Positions 1 through 8,587 of a stretch of 11,949 nt of DNA are shown piece after piece. How positions within the stretch are numbered: the first letter of the stretch is position 1; each line of letters starts with the position of its first letter. The translations under genes and the position numbers were made by a program. The stretch is from Cerioporus squamosus (taxonomy: Eukaryota; Basidiomycota; Agaricomycetes; Polyporales; Polyporaceae). The notes beneath the pieces were generated by a model. The model was not told the origin of the DNA. It made no database searches and saw nothing but the letters and a program-made list of their open reading frames with translations. The DNA is taken from the NCBI GenBank assembly GCA_022592435.1, contig JABYQS010000865.1:1-11949 (forward strand). Direction: 5' to 3'.

Positions 1-1112
1 ATCCGTACGTCGAGGTCGGAGACCGGGATGGCGACCATCCAGTACAGTGGCATCTTGATCGACTGGGAGCTCAGCCGGCCAGTCGATATTCCCGAATCCC
101 GCGTTTCCAAGCGGCAGATGACGCGGGTGAGTACTTCGTCTGACTGCCTCATGTCGTGTCTGTATGCTGAATGCCGCCATGCTCTCGTAGCGAACATGGG
201 AATTCGTTTCGTACAAATACTGCTCCGACCCGCGCATCGGGCTCAGCATCGGAGGCGACCTCGAGTCCTTCTTCTACGTGCTTCTTCACTTCGCCGTCTG
301 GTTTCTGCGCAGCAACGTCGAGGACAGGGACCACTTCCTCCAGGAGTTTTGCAGCGTATACACCATGCCGCGCTCCCATCCCGGCACGACGTTTATCTCG
401 GAGCGCAAGACCAGCACGCTCTACAACGGTGTTCTCACGACTGGCGCGCGCTCCTGCATCCTGCTCGTGTTCTATGCAGATAGCGGCGAGAGGGCGCGGA
501 CTCCGCTCAACGGGCTCCTCAACAACCTGCTCTGCTGTTCCCACGCTTCCTTCCTACTGTACGAACGTGGGGAGCAGGCCACGATGGCCCCTCGTCCGCC
601 CGTGCGGCCTGGCCCGTTCTTCCGCCCGTATCAAACTGACCATGAGCCGGCGGATGGACTGGTGTTGGCGAGTGACGTTGCGGGCAAGCTGTGGGACCAT
701 GCGCGGTGCTCGAGATGTTCGATGATGCGCTGAAGAAGCCTTGGACGACGGACGACTGGGCGTATCCGCCATTGAACGCGGTACATCAGCAGGCTGAGCA
801 AGGTGCCACGGAGGATACACCTCAGGCTACTGAGGAACATGATGGATGCGCCGACACTGGCACCAGCTCGCACTCGGACTCCAAGCAGTCTAAGGATGCC
901 GCTCTCACGGAGGACGTGCTTCGACAGAAGGACCTGGAGATGCCTCTTGTTCAAGTTGAGGCACGACAGGAGGCACCGGCGAACAACTCGAAGCAGGAAA
1001 AGGCGGATGCCAGTGGGTCGGAAAGCGCCTCCGGAACTTCCTTCTGCAGGCACCCAAACAGGGTGAGGATGCCGATGAACCTCCTACCAAGCGTCGTCGC
1101 GAAGAGTGTTGA
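1..1112 (+). CDS. FunK1-type fungal protein kinase, 3' part only, with a tail frameshift (possible pseudogene)
   Basis: This is the C-terminal part of a FunK1 (fungal-type) Ser/Thr-kinase-like protein. The gene is cut by the window edge: base 1 is in frame, and the HRD catalytic loop should lie a few codons upstream. Exon 1..126 carries the activation-segment start GILIDWELSRPVD (DWE in the DFG position). A 64-nt intron (127..190, gtgagt...gtag, phase 0) follows. The next exon, from 191, reads RTWEFVS and then IGGDLESFFYVLLHFAVWFLR, the usual FunK1 C-lobe. The frame then breaks: LASDVAGKLWDH is followed by a stop at 731-733, while the expected continuation (AVLEMFDDAL, then WTTDDWAYPPLN) lies in another frame from about 700. 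That tail is low-complexity. An intron ending at ttctgcag (1049), with a possible donor at 955 or 916, would join it to the last piece, EDADEPPTKRRREEC, stop 1110-1112. Without that splice the frame runs to 1149. Family call is strong; functionality is doubtful. Confidence 0.8.
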
Positions 1113-2210
1113 TAATCTTGAGGCATGGGTGTACAGTGTAGTCCTGTAGCATGCAGCATGCTTACAACAGTTTGTACTCAAGTAAGCACTCTGTGTGGTT
1201 TGAAGTCGAGTGCGACTCACTGGGCCCAAATGAGCTGAACCGGTCAGTTTCGAGTCAGAAACCGCGCGGGTCAGCCTCTAAGTACTCACTCTGCGCTCAC
1301 CACGACTGTCTTCGCGACATTGGTCCTCTGAATTTGATCTGCTACACCCTTCGATCTGCAATGTCTGGATTGCACAAGAAGCTCTTCCGATATTGTCGTG
1401 CTGGTCTTGGCTGCCGCAATGCAAGATACCGCCTCAGAAGGTCCTCAAACTTAGAAGTATTGGCACACCACCAGGATACGTACTTGCACCTTTGCGACCC
1501 CGTCCCATATCCTGAAGCAACGTCCTCGCACCGCTCTTGAGTATGAAACCATCATCGTCTCCCTGCATACGGTACGTTGCCTCCAACATGACGCCCCGTC
1601 TGCGACTCCATTCGCGCTTTCCCTTCATCCGGCTCTGTATCACACCCAGGGCGTTGGCTACTCTCAATCTCTCTGGGGCACGGATCGTACCCGCGGTGAT
1701 ACGCTGAATCTTCACCTTTCGACGCCGTAGTCAGATGCAAGGGGGCTGGCGACATCAACGTCAACGCCCTGCAGTCCCCCGCATAGTTCGCGTACACCAA
1801 GGCAAACATCCACCTGGCAGTCTCTTGCACGAACTGGTTGCTGAGGCCTCTGGGTACTCGCCTGTTGCCAAGCATAGACCACGGACGCAAGTCAAACTTC
1901 ACATCCATCAAGGCGGTAATCATCGTTACGCTCAGCTTTAAGGTCTGCATTTTCAGTACATACCCATCATCTTGCCATCTACTCACTGTCACACAGATAT
2001 TGAGAAAGTGCCACCGAATGGCCATGGACCCGACGTTACTTAAGCGGTCAATGAGGAAGACAACGAGGCTATTAGCGCCCTTCTCTTGGTTGTGGCCACC
2101 GAGCCCGACGCTTTGTACCCGCGCTTGGTTCGACCGTTGACCGCCGCTTTTGCTCTGCGTGCGCTTTCAGCGGCGGCCTTGTTCAGCGGGCTCCCACCGA
2201 CATCTGACAT
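1113..2210. other. About 1.1 kb without a supported gene
   Basis: No reading frame here shows a recognisable domain or a convincing exon chain. The longest candidate is an open frame on the minus strand from 2025 to 1552 (157 codons, with an internal ATG near 1953). It is open and not strongly repetitive, but it has no motif I recognise, no obvious promoter and weak codon bias. The stretch directly after 1112 would hold the 3' UTR of the kinase fragment. Confidence 0.4.
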
Positions 2211-2220
2211 CATAAAAACA
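2211..2220 (+). promoter_or_regulatory. TATA-like element before the small WPGY protein gene
   Basis: An AT-rich cataaaaaca stands in an otherwise GC/CT-rich stretch. It is followed by a pyrimidine-rich, ATG-free leader of about 85 nt and then an ATG at 2306. The spacing resembles that of the TATA-like boxes before the two complete genes in this window. Its role as a core promoter is inferred. Confidence 0.35.
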
Positions 2221-2305
2221 TCAGCTCCGGCGCACGCCTTCCCACTCAACTCTACTACCGACCACATCCTCGCGCCACACACTTGTCTTTGCCCCGAGCA
2301 CCGAC

Positions 2306-3283
2306 ATGCAGTACCTCTTCCTTGCGTGCTACCCTCCGTGGCTTCTTTCGACCATCATTTCCAGTGAAGGAAAGCTTCTTCCATGCTCTGATCGCAACGC
2401 CACCGCCGCCGAGGTTAAACCACATAACAAACTCCTTACCCCCGTGCTGCAACGAACAGGTGTCCCCACCAGCCTTCGAGTGAGCTGTGGCGAGGCACGG
2501 AGACCTCCCCGACCGTCATCTCCCACCTGTGCAGCCCAGTCATCTGCGCTCGTACGACGGCCACCATCTCTCGACGGGCAGAATAAGAATTCTTGCACGC
2601 ATCCCACATCACGTGTGCGCGTTCCCCCGCGCGTCAGGGTCCCCGTTCCATTCTCGGACGCATGCATCACCAATCGTGTCGTGTTCTCGTTCCGGGGTTG
2701 TCGCGGGATTTCGCTGGGCGAATGGGCCAGGCTCTCAGAAAAGGGGAAAACGTATCTGGGTGTTGACGATGCGCATGAGAGCGTGGACGAGCTGCTCTCG
2801 GGGGAGGGTCAGTCCTTGTTCCAGAGCCATGTGAGTATCCTACCACGCTTTTGTCAGGAAACAGTCAGTCGGAACTGATTGTATGCTCTAGTGGCCTGGA
2901 TACGACCCTCGGACGTGCTATCTTGACTTGCCGGCCCATGTTACCACCGGGGAGAGATCGTTCGCGAAGGTCGACCTGCTGGATATGGTTTGCCAGGCAC
3001 TCGTAGATTGGGTGCTGAAGGTAACAGTACGTCGCGTCATCTCCCGCCCGTGCCTCTTGCGCCTTCGCGAACCTTTCTGACGAGTGCCGTTCTCGTCTCT
3101 TGCGTCTCGCAGAATTGCAGGCAGATCGAATGCCGCGAGCCCGAATGGGCCATCGGTCTGAAACAGATCACCTTCAGGCATATATATGTGACCTCCGTAG
3201 TGGAGGTCAAGGGGTACGTCTCGAAGTGGGTCCCGATCCTGGAGATCGACCCGCGAGCGTTCCAGCCTCAGTGCCAACTGTGA
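2306..3283 (+). CDS. Small uncharacterised protein with a WPGY motif, three exons, N-terminus uncertain
   Basis: I do not recognise a named family. The 3' half is a persuasive gene model. Exon ..2830 (GISLGEWARLSEKG, then DDAHESVDELLSGEG) is joined by a phase-0 intron 2831..2891 (gtgagt...ctag) to 2892..3020 (WPGYDPRTCYLDL, then FAKVDLLDMVCQALVDW). A second phase-0 intron, 3021..3112 (or to 3124), leads to 3113..3283 (EWAIGLKQITFRHIYVTSVV, ending FQPQCQL, stop). As modelled it is 274 aa. The motif order (WPGY; helix; W-x-I-G-x(3)-I-x-F-x-H-I; W-x-P near the end) recalls short orphan proteins common in polypores, but that is from memory. The frame is open back to the ATG at 2306 behind a TATA-like box. 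The first ~110 residues are Arg/Pro/Ser-rich and less convincing: an optional 60-nt intron 2480..2539 fits in phase, and the true start could lie elsewhere. No signal peptide or membrane helix is evident in the reliable part. Confidence 0.5.
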
Positions 3284-5110
3284 GCTGCACGACTCAGCCT
3301 CACCTGCCGTTCTATGTACCCCATGGCCATACCCTTTGAGCGTTTTCCCAGATGTCTGTAGTACCATAGTCACATGTTTACCACCATCTTCTCGATCCTG
3401 ATTCATTTCATAATCCATGTGTGTCGGTCGCAGCTCGACCATGCCCGGGGGACTGTTAGGTCACGCGTCGAAGTTTGGGTTCCTAACCCCCGGGGCCTCC
3501 CGGGTATGTCGGGCGTGGCGGTCATTGCCTCCTGGTGAGTCGCAGACTCGACCTTCTCTCGCAAGTACTGATTGGGCTGGTCCCACTTTACAGACTTCGG
3601 CGCGAGGGTATCTTCAGTGCACATCTTTCTCGGTCGTGGGGAAGGACCCTGACCCGTGGGCCGTTGGTCCTCGTGCAATGATGCGCTCCTGATCAAGGGC
3701 GCAAGGAGCGCAATCGCACGACATGCTACCGCGCCCACGGTAAGTATGAGTCTCGTGTCGTCCCGCCATGTCTATCGTTGAGCGCGGATCAGTGGCACGA
3801 AGTCAAGCTGGCAGCCACAGGTACGAATGACACACACCGCTGTCAAGAAGATCCGGGCCATCGTAGGCAGTGGTGCGTGAACGTCTATTGTCTCCTAACA
3901 TCGTCTTATACCCTTCTGTACAGGTCACGTCATGTCGCTGGTAACCTACGTCGTCAGTATGCGCGTGAGCGGAGAAGACAGTGTGCTGCTCCGATCTTCC
4001 TGCGAAACGTCGTGAGTGCTTCACTTGAAGGTTACCGATGACTTCACTTGTGACCTCCGTTATCTGTTCTAGTGAGAGGGTCTTCTGTCTCGCACAACAG
4101 CGGATAATCTTGAGGCCCACGAGAGTCAGAAACACTATGCAGTGAGGAAGGAAGGACTAAGTATGGCATCCGGGAGCCGCAGGTGATTGTAACAGGTCCA
4201 AGGACCGCAGGTTGAGGTACGGGGATAGGCGATAACAGGCCTCAGCAGGCCTTGATAACTGAAGCTTCTTTCCATTGCCAAGCTCAAGATTCTGAACATC
4301 GAAGCACGCTACTCTCCGTGCACCACGAGATCGGCCCTTCCCTAAACCTCCCGCTTTGAAGAGATGCCGGACGCCGTACATGGCGCGTGCCACTCCGTCT
4401 TTCAATCATCAATAACTGGAGTCTACTCGCGAACTGGACCCTAAGTACCGAAGCTGACGGCGATTCCGGTCAGGAACGACGCGGAAGCACGCAAGCGGCA
4501 AGGCGCGACTAACGCACTGAGAACATGGCAAGTCCGTTCTAGCGGCGCTGCTGCTCTCGGGAGCTGGCGGCGACGTCGAGTCCCGACATGCAGGATCGGG
4601 CAAGAGCACGTTTCGGATCGCCCAGTCGGGCAGGAAGAAGCTTGGCTGATAGTTTTCCCAGCGAGGTGTTCCCTTCTCGGTGAAACTGGTTACTGAGGCT
4701 CATGCTGCAGCCTGCTTGCTGCTCATTCAATGCTTCATTTCTGCTCTCTTGCCCGCCGAGACTTCACTGTGCGATGCACATTCTCCGCTTGCCCATGCCA
4801 GCTGGGGTTAGTAGACGCCAAGAAGGCTCTCTGGCTCCTCATCAGATCTTGAGCATCCGCATCGAGCCTGGCCATGTGGAAGATATCGTTGTGCACTCTT
4901 CCTCGGGATGGCGCAATCTCTGAGACGGGTGAGCATGGGAAGATCCGTGCCTTCTCGCTCAATCTCACTGACCTCAGACCTCTTTCGCCAGTATTCGCCT
5001 TAGGCACGGCCGAACCACGGTCATCTGGGGCTCCGAGATGTCGCATGGCTCCAGAGATCGCACAACGCCCCAGGCCCATGTCGTAGTTTCCAGCACGTTG
5101 CCTATCCATG
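3284..5110. other. About 1.8 kb without a supported gene
   Basis: Open frames here are short and on both strands, and none carries a domain I recognise. Several stretches have good GT-AG signals (for example 3537-3594, 3721 onward, 4014-4072), so this could be a decayed gene or a gene too divergent to splice by eye. The last few hundred bases, before 5111, should include the promoter of the transporter gene. No transposon ends, tRNA or tandem repeats were seen. Confidence 0.4.
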
Positions 5111-5117
5111 TATATAT
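5111..5117 (+). promoter_or_regulatory. TATA box of the OPT transporter gene
   Basis: The sequence tatatat occurs 97 nt before the start codon at 5214, in GC-rich surroundings, with no ATG between 5118 and 5213 other than the start. Position and composition fit a fungal core promoter. Assignment is by position only. Confidence 0.5.
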
Positions 5118-5213
5118 GGTGGCTTCTGCTCTGGCGGAGCCTTTTCCCCTCAGCTCAGCGGTACTCTGTACTCGGCCACAGCTGCACGCCCCTCGTCAGC
5201 CTCGGAATCGCTC

Positions 5214-8200
5214 ATGGCTTCTCACGACGGCGTCGATCAGCTGCCCCAGCTGCATGCTGCTCCTCCCTCTCCTGCCCAGTCCTTCGACGAGAAGAAGGCC
5301 CTCGAGAAGCGCCACAGCTCGGACTCCTCCCTCGGCCACAAGATCGAGCATGGCTCCGCCTACGACGACGACAAAGTTCAGTACGTCAACGGCGAGCCAG
5401 TCATCAACTCGGGCCGTGACGTCTCTCTCTATCTCGTCGACGTGCGGGACGATGGCGACCCCGCATTGACATTCCGTTCTCTCTTTATCGGAACTGTCTT
5501 TGCCGGACTCGGAGCTGCCCTCTGTCAGGTGCGCTTGCGTTCATACAGTTCTTTATCGTACCCTGGAGTCTTTCTCACCACCGTCACATGCACTTGCAGA
5601 TTTATCTGTTCAAGCCGGTTCAGATGTCGGTGTCGACTGTCTTCCTCCTGCTTTTGATCTACAGCGTTGGACTTGCCTGGGCGAAGTATCTCCCCCGCAA
5701 GGAATGGGTCGAGGGTACCCGCTTCGAACGTCTCGCTGGGGTCATCGACTTCATTAACCCAGGGGAGTTCCGTATCAAGGAGGTACATAACCTTATGTGC
5801 GTTATCTGACACTGCGCTGATAGGAATGTAGCATGTCGTTTCGTCTCTTGTTGCTTCCACGGCGGCGTATGGCAGTACCGCTGTCATGAACTTCGCTGTT
5901 CAGCGCGTGAGTACATCGGTGGTAGCGGCCGATACTAAGCTGACGGCGTTCACTAGCTCTACTACGACACTCACGTCGAAGCCACGACTGCCGTCCTTGC
6001 GACATTCTCTACGGCATGTTTCGGGTAAGCTAAATCTTCGGTCTGTCCTGACCTCTCTGATGTCTGGGACAGATACGGCCTGGTTGGACTGCTTCGTCCG
6101 CTCACTGTGTATCCCTCCGAGATGGTCTACTGGGCTGTAAGTAGATCGCTATCATCTCTCGATCAGGTGTTAGATTCATTGACGATTCTCCCAGAACCTT
6201 CCCACCGTGTCCATCTTCCAAGCTCTGCACTTCGACACGAAGGAGAACCACAAGCGCCTCAAGTTCTTCTGGACGGCTTTCACCGGCATGTTCTGCTTCG
6301 AGGTCTTCCCAGCCTACATCTTCCCGCTGTTGAACGGTATCAACATCGTCTGCCTGTCGACCCAGCACGTATCGAGCGCAGCTCAGGACATTATCACAAA
6401 CCTCTTCGGAGGTACGGACGGTAACGAGGGGCTAGGGTTCCTCAGTATCTCTCTTGACTGGCAGTACATCGGCTCGACCTACATGAGTCTTCCTCTCGTG
6501 CAGCAGGCCAACTCCTGGATCGGTTACGCCCTCTGCTACGTTATCATTATGGCCATCTATTACTCGAACGCGTGGAACTCCAAGATGTTCCCGATGCTCT
6601 CGACATCGCTGTATTCGCAGAACGGTACTCATTATGACCAGCAAGCCGTGTTTGGACCAACCTTCACGCTCAACCAGACTGCCCTCGACATTGTTGGTCT
6701 TCCTGCGCTCACCGGGTCTAACGCTTGGAAGAACCTTACTGCAAACCTGGCGGTGTGTACTCCTTACAGAATTTATGGCGGTGAATGACTCATCTTACCC
6801 GAATGCAACTACCCGACAGATCGGTGGCCTGATCGCGCATACTCTCCTCTTCTGGTCTCCGTACGTCTACGACTCCTTCAAGCAGGCGCGTGCGAAGACG
6901 CAGCCGGATCCGCATTGGCAGGTAAGTGCTATCGCGGCACAGATCCGGTACACGCTTACTGACGAGCACATTGTGCAGGTGCTCAACAAGAACTACAAAG
7001 AAGTTCCGTGGTGGTGGTATATTATCCTGCTAGTCCTCTCGTTCTTCGCAGGTGCGTCGTTATGCCGTCTTGAGTACGTGGTACCTCTGACTGAGCTGCG
7101 GCTTTGCAGGTCTCATCGTCGTGTTGAAAGGGCAGACCACGCTGCCATGGTGGTCGTACATCATCTCGCTCCTCTTGGGCGCGTTCATCACGCCATTCTC
7201 CACTTTACTCTATGCGCGGATGGGTAACGGTGTCGCCACCAACCAGCTCATGAAGATGGTTGCTGGCGCGGTGAACCCCGGGAAGCCCGTCGCCAACCTC
7301 TACGTAAGTGCACAGACGGTTGAGATCGATCGCGCCAAGGGTAACTGACGAACCCCTACTAGTTCTCAATGTGGAGCCACGATGTCATCTCGACATCGAT
7401 CAGTTTGGCGCAAGATCTCAAGATGGGCCAGTATCTGAAGATCCCTCCTCGTGAGATGTTCCTCACGCAGGTCTGGGGCACCTTGTTAGGTGTGTAAACG
7501 ACTCTGCATCTCATATGTGCTCCTGTGATTGACTGCGATCGTGACTGCTTGCAGGCGCGCTCGTCAATTATGGTGAGTACTTGCCGCGAATCTTCGTACT
7601 GTTCCTGTGCTGACAGTGCGGTCAGTGGTCATGATCTCCGTTGTGGACTCGCAGCGTGACGTTCTGCTTGACCCTAGCGGCACCAACGTCTGGAGGTGCG
7701 TACATGAAGTTTGCTCTTCTGCTCAGGAATCTGACGGCCCTTCGGACGTCCAGCGGTCAAGAAGTCCAGAGCTTGAACAGTGCCGCCGTCACTTGGTCAC
7801 TAGCCAAACAACTTTACGGTCCGCATGGTCCATACATATGGATTCCTCTCGGTCTTGTCTTCGGCATGGTCCCAACGGCGATCCAGTGGGCAATCGCTAG
7901 GGTTCGTCGGGTTGTTCTTATCGCTGTTCGAACGGTCGGCTCACAGTAAGTCAAAAATACACAGAAATGGCCTGTGATCGGCGGCGTCAAGGTCGAGTCG
8001 GTCGTCCTGCCCCTGATCTACATGTATTCCGCGTGGATGTCCTCGGGCTCGAACTCCACAATCCTCTCTAGCGTCCTCGTCGGCCTCGTCTCCCAGTTCT
8101 GGTTGCGTCGCTACCATCCCGGATGGTTCAAGAAGTACAACTACATTCTCGGCGGCGCACTCGATGGCGGCGCACAAGTCATGATCTTCATTCTTTCGTT

Positions 8201-8306
8201 CGCCGTCTTCGGTGCGTCAGGAGTGCCGAAGCCGTTCCCTGCGTGGGCGGGTAACCCTGCGCAGGGCAACGTCGATTACTGTAATGGGAACGGCGCTTTG
8301 GATTAG
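5214..8306 (+). CDS. OPT-superfamily oligopeptide/small-molecule transporter, 14 exons, 778 aa
   Basis: This is a proton-coupled transporter of the oligopeptide transporter (OPT) superfamily. Members move tetra-/pentapeptides, glutathione or metal chelates across the plasma or internal membranes; the substrate cannot be read from sequence. Exons: 5214-5528, 5600-5782, 5832-5906, 5957-6024, 6073-6136, 6195-6752, 6820-6921, 6979-7051, 7110-7303, 7363-7489, 7555-7572, 7626-7695, 7754-7901, 7965-8306. All introns are GT-AG, 48-71 nt, and the joined frame is closed (2337 nt). The hydrophilic, probably cytosolic N-terminus (1-80) precedes TFR (86-88). Family motifs follow: NPGEFRIKEH (158-167), YPSEMVYW (227-234), DLK...YLKIPPREMF (562-577), NSAAVTW, and WFKKYNYILGGALD (719-732). 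Roughly 14-16 hydrophobic segments are spread from 86 to 750. Length is normal for fungal OPTs. ATG 5214 is the first after the TATA box. It converges with the kinase gene downstream. No damage seen. Confidence 0.92.
7555..7572 (+). other. 18-nt micro-exon (exon 11) of the OPT gene
   Basis: Between introns 7490..7554 and 7573..7625 lies an 18-base exon that completes a Gly codon, encodes ALVNY and starts a Val codon (phase 1 on both sides). It restores the expected OPT sequence (GTLLG-ALVNY-VVMISVV). Because it is 18 nt, skipping it keeps the frame and removes six residues from a membrane segment. Confidence 0.75.
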
Positions 8307-8587
8307 ATACTGGATCATGGCTGCGGGTCCCCCGGTTGTAGCTTCAGGTTCTTCTCTCTTCGTGCTTTGCATTCGCTTTCGGTCTGTCGTGTAGGTTCAA
8401 TTGGAGACGTGTAGTACGATACGATATACGATACATGTTCCGTTCACGTGTAACGATGCTCAAGACACAACATTCCTCTCATCATGAATTGCGAATTGCG
8501 CAAGCGTCCTCGCGCAATGTGTCCGGCAGTTCGGTGACAGGCCAAGTCTTATGATTTAATATGAATGGTCGATCATTGTACAAGAGG
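8307..8587. other. Convergent intergenic spacer, 281 nt
   Basis: The OPT gene ends at 8306 and the minus-strand kinase ends at 8588, so both 3' UTRs must share or overlap this spacer. It is more AT-rich than the flanks and contains two small direct repeats: tacgata-type units at about 8414-8435 and gaattgc twice at 8486-8499. No gene was seen. Confidence 0.6.
8555..8560 (-). terminator. Possible polyadenylation signal of the minus-strand FunK1 gene
   Basis: On the minus strand attaaa lies 28 nt past the stop codon of the kinase (TAG at 8590-8588), in an AT-rich patch. It is a common variant of the AATAAA signal; fungal signals are loose, so this is only a positional suggestion. Confidence 0.3.

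Noticed and set aside
691..1149. Treating the 152-codon frame ending at 1149 as a separate gene
   Set aside because: Its start matches the expected continuation of the FunK1 C-lobe, its codon 1 is not ATG, and the conserved KRRR end lies in a different frame ending at 1112. It is a displaced piece of the kinase gene.
1148..1162. Near-palindrome agcatgcagcatgct
   Set aside because: Too short and isolated to call a transposon end or regulatory site; it may be chance.
1552..2025. Minus-strand 157-codon frame, and a pair of similar 21-nt stretches (1536-1556, 1951-1971) encoding DDG(F/Y)(I/V)LK in different frames
   Set aside because: No recognisable domain. The two stretches agree at only about 15 of 21 positions and sit in different frames. 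Not enough for a gene or repeat call.
2329..2673. Minus-strand 114-codon frame
   Set aside because: Arg/Gly/Thr-rich antisense of the low-complexity N-terminal part of the 2306-3283 gene model; no motif.
8414..8499. Short direct repeats (tacgata units; gaattgc twice) in the convergent spacer
   Set aside because: Only two or three copies of 7-nt units; ordinary for a 3' UTR, with no spacer regularity to suggest a CRISPR or binding-site array.
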